Source: an uncultured Roseobacter sp. (GTDB lineage: Bacteria > Pseudomonadota > Alphaproteobacteria > Rhodobacterales > Rhodobacteraceae). From it: DNA of 64,000 bases. This document shows positions 8,183-16,317 of the stretch, piece after piece (the first letter of the stretch is position 1; every line of letters begins with the position of its first letter). Where the stretch lies: positions 36,885 to 100,884 of the forward strand of contig NZ_CANMDB010000014.1 in assembly GCF_947496515.1 (NCBI RefSeq), given 5' to 3'. A program made the position numbers and the translations under genes. The notes beneath the pieces were generated by a model. The model did not search any database, had not been told where the DNA came from, and saw only the letters and a program-made list of their open reading frames with translations.

Positions 8183-8213
8183 AAGCTAATTCCTGAAGCT
8201 AACTTTAGGTCAA
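8183..8213 (-). promoter_or_regulatory. MerR-type promoter with 19-bp spacer for the VOC gene
   Basis: Read on the minus strand, TTGACC (8213-8208) and TAGCTT (8188-8183) are separated by 19 bases. This over-long spacer is the hallmark of promoters activated by MerR-family regulators such as SoxR, which untwist the DNA to align the two elements. It points toward the VOC gene, and its predicted start point lies about 30 bases before that gene's ATG. Confidence 0.75.
8192..8209. promoter_or_regulatory. SoxR operator
   Basis: CCTGAAGCTAACTTTAGG is an 18-base near-palindrome that agrees with the classic SoxR box (CCTCAAGTTAACTTGAGG) at 15 of 18 positions. It sits inside the 19-bp spacer of the promoter for the VOC gene, 14 bases upstream of the soxR ATG. 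Control of both genes by SoxR follows from this placement. Confidence 0.85.
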
Positions 8214-8223
8214 GGAATTTCTG

Positions 8224-8679
8224 ATGGCACCTCGTGAAGGCCTGTCCATCGGCGCATTGGCGGCGCGCACCGGTCTCGCCGTATCCGCGATCCGGTACTA
8301 CGAGGCGCAGGGGCTGATCCGGCCCTGGCGCAATGCCGGTGGCCAGCGCCGGTTTGAGCGCGCCGACCTGCGGCGCTTGAGCTTTGTGATGATCGCGCAG
8401 CAGTTCGGCTTTACCCTGCCGGAGATCCGGGCGGAGCTCGACCGGTTGCCGGGGGGACGGACGCCCACCAAAGCGGATTGGGCTCTGATCAGCGCGGGCT
8501 TTCGCGCACGGTTGAGTGAGAAGATCGAGACCCTGACCCAACTGCGGGACAAGCTGGATGGATGTATCGGGTGTGGTTGCCTCAGCCTGCCTCATTGTGC
8601 GCTCTACAATCCGCGGGACAGAGCGGGCGAAAACGGGGTCGGTCCACGCTATTTGTTGGGCGAGAAGCCCGCGCCGTGA
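8224..8679 (+). CDS. soxR: redox-sensitive transcriptional activator SoxR
   Basis: A 151-residue MerR-family regulator. The N-terminal winged helix has LSIGALAARTGLAVSAIRYY and the wing residues GGQRRFERADLRRL; a dimerisation helix runs over about residues 80-118. The C-terminal cluster CIGCGCLSLPHC gives the CxxCxCx5C pattern that holds the [2Fe-2S] centre of SoxR. Oxidation of this centre by redox-cycling drugs or nitric oxide switches on target promoters. The only visible target here is the divergent VOC gene. There is no soxS, as expected outside enteric bacteria. Confidence 0.95.
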   Translation: MAPREGLSIGALAARTGLAVSAIRYYEAQGLIRPWRNAGGQRRFERADLRRLSFVMIAQQFGFTLPEIRAELDRLPGGRTPTKADWALISAGFRARLSEKIETLTQLRDKLDGCIGCGCLSLPHCALYNPRDRAGENGVGPRYLLGEKPAP

Positions 8680-8797
8680 CGCTTCACCGCAGTATTGTGC
8701 GCATCTGACGCTCAGTTCCGATTGCATTGGGGCATGACGTAAGCTAGCCAAATGCGACTGTGGGGGAAGCCTGCCCAAGTGAAAGGGAGCCGTGGGG

Positions 8798-10447
8798 ATG
8801 TCGGACGCAATGCGTGAAACAATGGAATATGACGTGGTGATCGTCGGTGCAGGGCCTGCGGGCCTGTCTGCGGCGATCCGGCTGAAGCAGCTCGACCCCG
8901 ATTGCAACGTCGTCCTCCTTGAAAAGGGTTCCGAAGTGGGCGCGCATATCCTCTCTGGTGCCGTATTGGATCCCGTTGGTCTTGATGCGCTGGTACCGGA
9001 TTGGAAAGCCAAGGGCGCGCCGCTGAACGTGCCCGTCAGGGAAGATAACTTCTATATGCTGGGCGAGGCGGGGCAACTAAAGATCCCCAACTTTCCGATG
9101 CCGCCGCTGATGAACAACCACGGCAACTACATCGTTTCCATGGGTAATGTGTGCCGCTGGATGGCAGAGCAGGCTGAAGAACTGGGTGTGGAGATCTTCC
9201 CAGGGATGTCATGTTCCGAGCTGGTTTACGATGAAAACGGCGGGATAAAAGGTGTTGTTGCGGGCGAATTCGGCAAGAACCCCGATGGCAGCCACGGCGA
9301 TGGCTATGAGCCCGGGATGGAGTTGCACGGCAAATACGTCTTTCTTGGCGAAGGCGTGCGGGGCTCTCTCTCCAAGCAGGTGATCGCCAAATACAACCTC
9401 TCCGACGGGCACGAGCCGCAGAAATACGGGCTGGGCATGAAGGAGATCTGGGAGATTGATCCCGACAAGCACCGCGAAGGTACCGTCACTCATACCATGG
9501 GCTGGCCGTTGAACAAGAACGCAGGCGGCGGATCGTTCATCTACCACCTAGAGAACAATCAGGTTTACGTGGGTTTTGTCGTTCACCTGAATTACAAAAA
9601 CCCGCATCTTTTTCCCTACATGGAATTCCAGCGGTTCAAGCATCATCCAATGGTGGCGGACCTGCTAAAGGGTGGCAAGCGCGTGGCTTACGGGGCGCGG
9701 GCGATTTCAGAAGGTGGGTTCCAGTCGATGCCCAAGATGGTCGCCCCCGGCGTGGCGCTGCTGGGCTGCTCGGTGGGCATGGTGAACGTGCCGCGGATCA
9801 AGGGCAATCACAACGCGATGCTGTCAGGCATTGCCGCGGCAGAAGCCGCCATGGATGCCATTGCCGCCGGTCGCAGTGGCGATGAACTCGACACCTACGA
9901 AACCGAGGTTCGCACCGGGTCCATCGGTCAGGATCTGCGCAAGGTACGTAATGTCAAACCGCTTTGGTCGAAATACGGGCTGACGGCAAGTCTGGTGCTG
10001 GGTGGTGTGGATATGTGGACCAATACGGCTGGGTTTTCGCTATTCGGTACCATTGGCCACGGCAAGAGCGATGCGGACGCAACCGAAGAAGCCAGCACGC
10101 ACAAACCCATCAACTACCCCAAGCCCGACGGGAAGCTGTCTTTCGACCGGCTGACAAACGTGGCGTTTTCTTTCACCAATCACGAGGAAAGCCAGCCCGC
10201 GCACCTGACGCTGAAAGAGGCCGATGTGCCGGTGAAGATCAACTTGCCGAAATACGCGGGCCCATCGGCACGCTATTGTCCCGCCGGGGTCTATGAGTTC
10301 GTGGAAGAGGCCGGAAAAGACGCGCGCTTCCTGATCAATTTTCAGAACTGTGTTCACTGCAAGACTTGCGACATCAAGGATCCGTCCCAGAACATCGTCT
10401 GGACGACACCGCAGGGCGGGGACGGGCCGAATTATCCGAATATGTAG
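8798..10447 (+). CDS. electron transfer flavoprotein-ubiquinone oxidoreductase
   Basis: This 549-residue enzyme takes electrons from the electron transfer flavoprotein, reduced by acyl-CoA and other dehydrogenases, and passes them to ubiquinone at the inner membrane. The FAD-binding motif VVIVGAGPAGLSAAIRL is at residues 13-29. The 4Fe-4S ligands are in ARYCPAGVYEF and in NCVHCKTCDI near the C-terminus, and the family ending GGDGPNYPNM is intact. The length equals the family norm. GTG at 8792 is an alternative start, but ATG at 8798 is better spaced from the AAAGGGAG ribosome site. It stands alone, with no etfAB adjacent. Confidence 0.95.
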   Translation: MSDAMRETMEYDVVIVGAGPAGLSAAIRLKQLDPDCNVVLLEKGSEVGAHILSGAVLDPVGLDALVPDWKAKGAPLNVPVREDNFYMLGEAGQLKIPNFPMPPLMNNHGNYIVSMGNVCRWMAEQAEELGVEIFPGMSCSELVYDENGGIKGVVAGEFGKNPDGSHGDGYEPGMELHGKYVFLGEGVRGSLSKQVIAKYNLSDGHEPQKYGLGMKEIWEIDPDKHREGTVTHTMGWPLNKNAGGGSFIYHLENNQVYVGFVVHLNYKNPHLFPYMEFQRFKHHPMVADLLKGGKRVAYGARAISEGGFQSMPKMVAPGVALLGCSVGMVNVPRIKGNHNAMLSGIAAAEAAMDAIAAGRSGDELDTYETEVRTGSIGQDLRKVRNVKPLWSKYGLTASLVLGGVDMWTNTAGFSLFGTIGHGKSDADATEEASTHKPINYPKPDGKLSFDRLTNVAFSFTNHEESQPAHLTLKEADVPVKINLPKYAGPSARYCPAGVYEFVEEAGKDARFLINFQNCVHCKTCDIKDPSQNIVWTTPQGGDGPNYPNM

Positions 10448-10576
10448 GCAGCGACCTGCACAGGTGGCCGATCAATTGTCCGCAATGAGACTGTGGCGGC
10501 ATTGCGCTTGCGGGTGAAGCTGCTAGCCTGCGGAGAACGTCGTTGTTCTTTTAGCTGGAAAAGGTTGTAGCTTTCC

Positions 10577-12286
10577 GTGTTCGCCAGACTGCTCTCTCCC
10601 GCCGCCATCCTGTTGTCGCTGTCCCTTGCCGTGCCCGCGACGGCGCAATCGATCGCCGGGCCTTACCTCGCCGCGCGCTCCGCCGCCATGCAGAGCGATT
10701 TTGATCAGTCGGTCCGGTATTTCACGCAGGCGCTGGCGCGTGATCCAGGCAATCCTGCGTTGATGGAGAGCCTGTTGATGTCACAGGTGGCGCTGGGTCG
10801 TCTGGACCGTGCATTACCAGTGGCCGAAGTGATGGCCGCCCGGGGACAGACGACCCAGATTGCGGATCTGGTCCTGATGGCGCGTGCGATTGAAGAAGAA
10901 GACTACGCCGCGCTGCAGGCAAAAACCTCAGCTGAGCAACAGGGCATCGGCCCTTTGGTGGATGATCTGGTAAAGGCCTGGGCGCTGCTCGGGGACGGTC
11001 GCGCCAAGGATGCGCTGGCCGCCTTTGATGATATCGCGTCGCGTCAGGGCCTGCGCGGATTTGCCTTGTATCACAAGGCGATGGCGCTGGCGACCGTCGG
11101 TGATTTCGAGGGGGCGGAGGCGATCTTCAGTGCCGACACCGAGGGCGTGGTCGTCCAGACCCGCCGCGCAGTGCTGGCCCGGGCCGAGATCCTCTCACAG
11201 CTGGGCCGTGACGATGAGGCGCTCGCGCTACTGCAGCGCAGCTTCAGAGGTGCCACGGATTCCGAGATTGATCTGGTGATCGACGCGTTGAACGATGACA
11301 CGCCCGTGCCGTTTCGTCATATCACCTCCGTGCGTGACGGCTTTGCGGAGGTGTTCTATTCGGTCGCCGCCGCGCTGCGGAGCGAGGCAGGCCCCGAATT
11401 CACGCTTCTCTACATGCAAACCGCGCTCTCTTTGCGGCCGGACCATGTGGATGGTTTGTTGGTGGCTGCAGAGCTTTTCGAAGAACTGGATCAGTTCGAT
11501 CAAGCCATCGCGGTCTACAAACGGGTCCCGCCGAATGACCCGGCCTACAACGTCGCCGAGCTGGGCCGTGCCGCCGCGCTGCGCCAGTCAGACCGCACCG
11601 ACGCGGCCATTGAGGTGTTGGAGCAGTTGACGCGCAGCCATGGTCACCTTCCGTCCGTCCACTCGGCACTCGGGGATGCCTTGCGCGAGCAGGACCGCTT
11701 CGGCGAGGCGGTGACGGCATACGACCGTGCGGTGGATCTTGCACGGGAGAGCAACGGGCCGAGCTGGTTTCTGCACTACGCGCGCGCGATTTCGCACGAA
11801 CGGCAGGACAATTGGGAGGCTGCAGAGGCTGACTTTCGGGCCGCGCTGGAGATCAATCCCGGTCAGCCGCAAGTCTTGAACTACCTGGGCTATTCCCTGG
11901 TTGAAAAGCAAACCAAGCTGGAAGAAGCGCTGGAAATGATCGAGCGCGCCGTCGCGGCGAGCCCCGACAGCGGTTATATCATCGACTCGCTGGGCTGGGC
12001 ACTCTACCGGTTGGGGCGCTACGAGGAAGCGGTGCCACATATGGAGCGCGCCGTAGAGCTGATGGCAGTAGATCCTGTCGTCAACGACCATCTGGGCGAT
12101 GTGTACTGGGCAGTTGGTCGTAAGCGTGAGGCGGAATTCCAGTGGGCGCGAGCGCTGTCATTCGTCGATAAGGACGACCCGCTGGGCGAGGCCGACCCGG
12201 ACCGGATCCGCCGCAAGCTGCAGGTGGGACTGGACGTCGTTCTGGCCGAAGAAGGTGCGGAGCCACTGCAAGTTGCGCAAGACTGA
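10577..12286 (+). CDS. periplasmic tetratricopeptide-repeat protein
   Basis: A 569-residue protein with a signal peptide (hydrophobic residues 8-22, cleavage near ATAQS) and TPR-type helical repeats through the whole length. Clear repeats are at about residues 40-75, 285-320, 355-400 and 405-510; the last ones (LNYLGYSLVEKQTKLEEALE, DSLGWALYRLGRYEEAVPHM) are strongest. TPRs hold protein partners, so this is probably an envelope scaffold; a specific role is not evident. The start is GTG at 10577. Its 3' end overlaps the likely TTG start of ispE, so both are probably co-transcribed. Similar TPR-ispE pairs are familiar in related bacteria. Confidence 0.8.
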   Translation: MFARLLSPAAILLSLSLAVPATAQSIAGPYLAARSAAMQSDFDQSVRYFTQALARDPGNPALMESLLMSQVALGRLDRALPVAEVMAARGQTTQIADLVLMARAIEEEDYAALQAKTSAEQQGIGPLVDDLVKAWALLGDGRAKDALAAFDDIASRQGLRGFALYHKAMALATVGDFEGAEAIFSADTEGVVVQTRRAVLARAEILSQLGRDDEALALLQRSFRGATDSEIDLVIDALNDDTPVPFRHITSVRDGFAEVFYSVAAALRSEAGPEFTLLYMQTALSLRPDHVDGLLVAAELFEELDQFDQAIAVYKRVPPNDPAYNVAELGRAAALRQSDRTDAAIEVLEQLTRSHGHLPSVHSALGDALREQDRFGEAVTAYDRAVDLARESNGPSWFLHYARAISHERQDNWEAAEADFRAALEINPGQPQVLNYLGYSLVEKQTKLEEALEMIERAVAASPDSGYIIDSLGWALYRLGRYEEAVPHMERAVELMAVDPVVNDHLGDVYWAVGRKREAEFQWARALSFVDKDDPLGEADPDRIRRKLQVGLDVVLAEEGAEPLQVAQD

Positions 12287-13100
12287 GGTCGCCGACACGC
12301 GTCTGCGGGTTTTTGCGCCGGCCAAGGTCAACCTTACGCTCCATGTCACGGGACAGCGTCCCGATGGGTATCACCTGCTCGACAGTCTGGTCATGTTCGC
12401 GGATCTGGGCGACGTGCTGGAGCTGACGGCAGGGCCCGAGATGATGCTCGACGTAACGGGCCCTTTCGCAGCCGATGTCCCGGATGATACCCGAAATCTG
12501 GCATGGCGTGCCGCGGCACTTGCCGGGTGGTCCGGTCACATCACGGTGCAGAAGAACCTGCCCCACGGCGCGGGGATCGGCGGCGGATCGTCGGACGCAG
12601 GTGCCGTGCTGCGGGCGCTGCAATGCGACGAAAGTGGGCTGTCGTTGGGGGCTGATGTGCCGGTGTGCCGCTTCGGTCGGGCAGCACAGATCTCGGGGAT
12701 CGGCGACCGGGTGGACGGCGTTGACGTCATGCCTCTTTTCGTTGTTTTGGTGAACCCCGGTGCCCATTGCGCCACGCCAGCGGTGTTCTCGCTTCTTGCT
12801 CGGAAGTCCAATCCGCCGATGGATAACCTGCCGCCAAAAGGGGCTGGCGGGGCTTATTGGCTGTCATGGCTCCGCGCGCAGCGCAATGATCTCGAAGAGC
12901 CCGCTTGCGCGCTGAGCCCTGTCATTGCGGATGTGCTTGAGACGTTGGGTGGCACGAAAGATGTGTTGCTCGCACGCATGTCGGGCTCAGGCTCCACATG
13001 CTTCGGTCTCTATCCAACTTTGGCCGCGGCCAGATCGGCGGCGCACGCCTTGTCTGCCAGCCATCCCGCTTGGTGGGTGGTCCCGACGACGCTCAGTTGA
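12273..13100 (+). CDS. ispE: 4-diphosphocytidyl-2-C-methyl-D-erythritol kinase IspE
   Basis: IspE phosphorylates CDP-methylerythritol in the MEP pathway to isoprenoids. The 275-residue protein shows the substrate-binding N-terminus FAPAKVNLTLHVTG, the GHMP-kinase ATP loop PHGAGIGGGSSDAGA near residue 95 and the C-terminal ARMSGSGSTCFGLY. The family N-terminus begins right after a TTG codon at 12273, inside the end of the TPR gene; no ATG fits, so TTG is preferred. The 3' end runs 8 bases into the convergent polyprenyl synthase gene, which acts later in the same pathway. Confidence 0.93.
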   Translation: MRKTEVADTRLRVFAPAKVNLTLHVTGQRPDGYHLLDSLVMFADLGDVLELTAGPEMMLDVTGPFAADVPDDTRNLAWRAAALAGWSGHITVQKNLPHGAGIGGGSSDAGAVLRALQCDESGLSLGADVPVCRFGRAAQISGIGDRVDGVDVMPLFVVLVNPGAHCATPAVFSLLARKSNPPMDNLPPKGAGGAYWLSWLRAQRNDLEEPACALSPVIADVLETLGGTKDVLLARMSGSGSTCFGLYPTLAAARSAAHALSASHPAWWVVPTTLS

Positions 13101-14094
13101 GGCGTTCGACGACGTAATCGGCCAGATCGCTCAACATCGCCTTGATCGGATGGGATGGGAGAGGGTCCAACGCGGTGCGCGCCTTGGCGGCCCAGGCGCG
13201 GGCCGCGGCAGCGGTATCCGTCAGCGCACCGTGCTTGCGCAACAGGGCCTGTGCGGTCGCCAGATCCGCGTCCGTCTGCTGTCCCTTTTCGATGGTGCGC
13301 TGCCAGAACGCGCGCTCTTCCGTATCTGCCCTGGCCACGGCCTTGATCAGCGGCAGGGTCAGCTTGCGTTCGCGGAAGTCATCCCCGAGGTTCTTGCCGG
13401 TCGCGCCGCTATCACCTTGGAAATCCAGAAGATCATCCACGATCTGGAAGGCGATGCCAAGTGCGTCCCCATAGGCATATAGCGCGCGGACGTGCGCCTC
13501 TGGCGCGCCCGCGATGACCCCGCCGACCTCTGTCGCAGCCGAAAATAGTGCGGCGGTCTTGCCGCGCACCACCTGCAGGTAGATCGCTTCGGTGGTTGCC
13601 AGATCCTGGCTTGCCGTCAGTTGGAGAACCTCTCCTTCAGCAATGGTGGCAGATGCGTTTGATAGAATATCGAGCACGCGCAGCGAACCCGTTTCCACCA
13701 TCAGCTGAAAGCTGCGGGAAAAAAGGTAATCGCCGACCAGTACCGATGATTTGTTGTCCCAGAGCAGGTTCGCCGTCGGCCGCCCGCGACGCTGGCCGCT
13801 TTCGTCCACCACATCATCGTGCAGCAGTGTCGCCGTGTGGATAAACTCCACCGTGGCGGCGAGGTTGATGTGAAAAGGCCCGTCGTAGCCACAGAGCCGT
13901 GCTGCCGCCAGCGTCAGCATCGGGCGCAACCGTTTGCCGCCTGCATCCACCAGATGGGCGGTTACTTCGGGGATGCGGGGCGCATGCTCGGACGCCATGC
14001 GCTCGCGGATGAGACGATTGACCGCAGCCATTTCCTCGGTGAGGTATTCTGCCATGCGATCATGTGGTTTCTGGGAATTCTCGGTGTGTAGCAT
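13093..14094 (-). CDS. polyprenyl diphosphate synthase (quinone side-chain type)
   Basis: A trans-long-chain prenyltransferase of 333 residues that should build the octaprenyl or decaprenyl tail of ubiquinone from isopentenyl diphosphate. Both aspartate-rich motifs are present: LLHDDVVDE (first DDxxD) and DDLLDF (second). GGKRLRPML and the GKTAALF motif are also there. The size and the residues before the first Asp motif fit the long-chain (IspB/DdsA) group rather than farnesyl synthases; the exact chain length is not predictable. A TTG lies just before the chosen ATG. The gene is convergent with ispE, with an 8-base 3' overlap. Confidence 0.9.
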   Translation of the reverse strand: MLHTENSQKPHDRMAEYLTEEMAAVNRLIRERMASEHAPRIPEVTAHLVDAGGKRLRPMLTLAAARLCGYDGPFHINLAATVEFIHTATLLHDDVVDESGQRRGRPTANLLWDNKSSVLVGDYLFSRSFQLMVETGSLRVLDILSNASATIAEGEVLQLTASQDLATTEAIYLQVVRGKTAALFSAATEVGGVIAGAPEAHVRALYAYGDALGIAFQIVDDLLDFQGDSGATGKNLGDDFRERKLTLPLIKAVARADTEERAFWQRTIEKGQQTDADLATAQALLRKHGALTDTAAAARAWAAKARTALDPLPSHPIKAMLSDLADYVVERLN

Positions 14095-14149
14095 CAACTT
14101 CCCGTATGCAGGCTCGACATCCAGATCGGCTTGCCCTTAGATCCCTGAT

Positions 14150-14365
14150 ATGAAGGAACTTTTGCGCAGCACGGATCCCACGATCATCGCCTTTGCCACC
14201 GCCCTTCTCCAAGGGGAGGATATAGACTGCTTTGAGTTGGACGTAAATATGAGCGTGCTGGAGGGAGGCATCGGAATCTTCCCGCGCAGGCTGATGGTGC
14301 GCACCGAAGATCACGATGCCGCGAGCCGCGTGATGACCGATAACGACATTCCTCTGGGACGATGA
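14150..14365 (+). CDS. DUF2007 family small protein
   Basis: A 71-residue soluble protein. The pattern MKELLRSTDPTIIAFATALL followed by EDIDCFELD and a closing MVRTEDHDAASRVM matches the DUF2007 'putative signal-transducing' family, whose function is not established. Its stop overlaps the ATG of the tRNA methyltransferase gene by 4 bases, so the two are coupled. The gene is divergent from the polyprenyl synthase, with a 55-base gap. Confidence 0.8.
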   Translation: MKELLRSTDPTIIAFATALLQGEDIDCFELDVNMSVLEGGIGIFPRRLMVRTEDHDAASRVMTDNDIPLGR

Positions 14366-15102
14366 CGGAAGAGGTCACGCGGGATGCCTTTCTGGGCGGC
14401 CGCGTGCAGCTGTGGCAGCCGCGCGATGGCTTTCGGGCAGGGAACGATTCGGTGCTGCTGGCCGCCAGTGTCTCGGCGAGCCAGGGTCAGACGGTGCTGG
14501 ATCTGGGGTGCGGGGTGGGGGCGGCGGCTTTGTGCTTGCGCGCGCGTGTGCCGGGGCTCCGGCTGACGGGGGTCGAGATCCAGCCGCGCGATGCAGCACT
14601 TGCCAGGCGCAACGGCGGTCCCGCGTTCGAAGTCATCACCGCGGATATCGCCGCGCTGCCCCCGACGCTTTTGCAACGGCAGTTCGATCACGTCCTGACC
14701 AATCCACCCTACTATGACCGCAGGGCGAGCCGGTCAGCCCTTGGCACCGAGCGTGAGTGCGCTCTTGGCGAGACGACGCCGTTGTCGTTCTGGGTCAAAG
14801 CCGCGTGCAAACGTCTCAGGCCAAAGGGTTATCTGCACCTTATCCATCTGGCTGAACGTCTGCCCGACATCCTCGATGCGCTGCCGTCCGGGATGGGCAG
14901 TGTAGAGGTGCTGCCGATCGCTGCACGAACCGGGCGGTCCGCGGACCGCATCATCCTGCGTGCCCGAAAGAATGGTCGGGCTGCGTTCACGTTGCACAGC
15001 CCATTGATCATGCACGAGGGCGCGGATCACGTCTCGGACGCGGAAAGCTATGTCGCGGAGGTGCGGGCGGTGCTGCGTGACGGGGCTGCGTTGGAATTCT
15101 GA
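14362..15102 (+). CDS. trmN6: tRNA1(Val) (adenine(37)-N6)-methyltransferase TrmN6-like
   Basis: A 246-residue class I SAM-dependent methyltransferase. The SAM-binding motif VLDLGCGVGAAAL is near residues 45-57, and acidic motif II TGVEIQPRDAALA follows. The catalytic NPPY motif of adenine N6-methyltransferases appears in VLTNPPYYD, preceded by the conserved FRAGNDSVLLAA block of the TrmN6/YfiC family. The family modifies A37 of tRNA-Val; close relatives methylate other nucleic acids, so the exact target is inferred. It is coupled to the DUF2007 gene by an ATGA overlap. Confidence 0.82.
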   Translation: MTEEVTRDAFLGGRVQLWQPRDGFRAGNDSVLLAASVSASQGQTVLDLGCGVGAAALCLRARVPGLRLTGVEIQPRDAALARRNGGPAFEVITADIAALPPTLLQRQFDHVLTNPPYYDRRASRSALGTERECALGETTPLSFWVKAACKRLRPKGYLHLIHLAERLPDILDALPSGMGSVEVLPIAARTGRSADRIILRARKNGRAAFTLHSPLIMHEGADHVSDAESYVAEVRAVLRDGAALEF

Positions 15103-15212
15103 GGCATGTTAATACAATTTTAACGGGTGGGGTGGCCAACTCACGGTAGAGGCGTGACTCGGCGCACGAGGTGTGCTCAACTGAACGTCTAGCTTGCAAA
15201 CAGGAGGAATGA

Positions 15213-15377
15213 ATGAGCGTTACTGCGCATGTCGACCAGCTGAAGAAAAAGCACCAGACCCTGAGCGAAGCCGTAGAAGAGGCGCAGCGCGCCCCCGGAT
15301 CCGATCGCCTCGCCATCGCCGACCTGAAAAAGCAGAAGTTACGTCTCAAAGAAGAAATCACGCGGTTGTCGAGTTAG
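15213..15377 (+). CDS. YdcH family (DUF465) small protein
   Basis: A 54-residue protein with a near-ideal ribosome site AGGAGG (15202-15207), 5 bases before the ATG. The sequence MSVTAHVDQLKKKHQTLSEA and the closing LKKQKLRLKEEITRL form a helical hairpin typical of DUF465/YdcH proteins. The family is widespread in proteobacteria and of unknown function. A second, longer member lies at 61483-61707. The gene is monocistronic, between trmN6 and the convergent DMT exporter. Confidence 0.85.
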   Translation: MSVTAHVDQLKKKHQTLSEAVEEAQRAPGSDRLAIADLKKQKLRLKEEITRLSS

Positions 15378-15447
15378 ACAACCCAGACGACCCTGCGCCG
15401 ACCGACGGGGCTGCTCTGCGTCCGTGTTGTTGTAACAGCCCTTCGAT

Positions 15448-16317
15448 CTAGTCAGGAGACCGAAAGCTGGCGCGTGCGGCAATGGCCGCGCCGCCGGTGA
15501 TTAGAACAGCCGCAACGCTCAGCTGGGGCGAAAATGCGGCGGTGCCTGCCAGTATCAGTACCAGCGTTGACAGCAGGGGAGCCGCGTAAGATGCGGCGCC
15601 TAGCAGTTGAATGTCGCCTTTCTTCATGCCGATGTCCCATATGAAGAAGGCAAAGCCGACCGGCCCCAGACCCAGCAGGATCGTCGCGACCCATGCGGTG
15701 AGCGAGGGCGGCCAGATTGTCTGTTCGAACATCAGGTGAAGCGGAAGCGACAGCGCTGCTGACCCGATGCAGAAAATCGCCACCGTCTCGGTGGGGGCGG
15801 CACCGACGTATCGTGAGAGGACGGAGTAGCTGGACCATGTCAGCGCGCAGATGAGCGCAAGGGCATACCCCGGCAGATGCCCCGCGGACAGGCCGCCACT
15901 GTCTCCCGCGATGATCAGTGCCGCCCCGGCGAACCCGATCAGCGCACCCAGCAGATGACCGGGACGGACCCGTTCACCGGGAAGCAGCCCTGACATCACG
16001 ACGATGAGCAATGGCCAAAGATAGGCGATCAACCCGGCCTCGGCCGCGGGTGCGAGACGTAGGGCCGAGAAATAGAGCGCGTGGTACCCGAAAAGTCCCA
16101 ATGTACCAAAGAGATAGACTCTCAGCGGCACAGCGCGCAGTCGCGATAGCCCCCCTGTCCAGAGCATCCAGACCAAGCCGCAACTGCCCCCGATGGCAAA
16201 GCACAGCGTGTTGAGCAGGAGCGGCGGCGTCGGTGCGGATTTTACGGTCAAGAGCGCCAGTAGCGCCCAGAGGATGACCGCGCCAAATCCGATACCGGTC
16301 GCTCGGGCCTGGGTCAT
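15448..16317 (-). CDS. DMT superfamily (EamA) transporter
   Basis: A 289-residue inner-membrane protein with about ten hydrophobic segments in two EamA halves, the standard drug/metabolite transporter layout. Features include ALYFSALRLAPAAEAGLIAY at about residues 80-100 and SSYSVLSRYVG in the second half. The start is at MTQARATGIG because its ATG overlaps the LysR gene stop by 4 bases; an upstream in-frame ATG would lie deep in the LysR gene. Coupling to the LysR gene suggests that the regulator and exporter respond to the same compound, possibly an amino acid or metabolite. The substrate is unknown. Confidence 0.88.
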   Translation of the reverse strand: MTQARATGIGFGAVILWALLALLTVKSAPTPPLLLNTLCFAIGGSCGLVWMLWTGGLSRLRAVPLRVYLFGTLGLFGYHALYFSALRLAPAAEAGLIAYLWPLLIVVMSGLLPGERVRPGHLLGALIGFAGAALIIAGDSGGLSAGHLPGYALALICALTWSSYSVLSRYVGAAPTETVAIFCIGSAALSLPLHLMFEQTIWPPSLTAWVATILLGLGPVGFAFFIWDIGMKKGDIQLLGAASYAAPLLSTLVLILAGTAAFSPQLSVAAVLITGGAAIAARASFRSPD

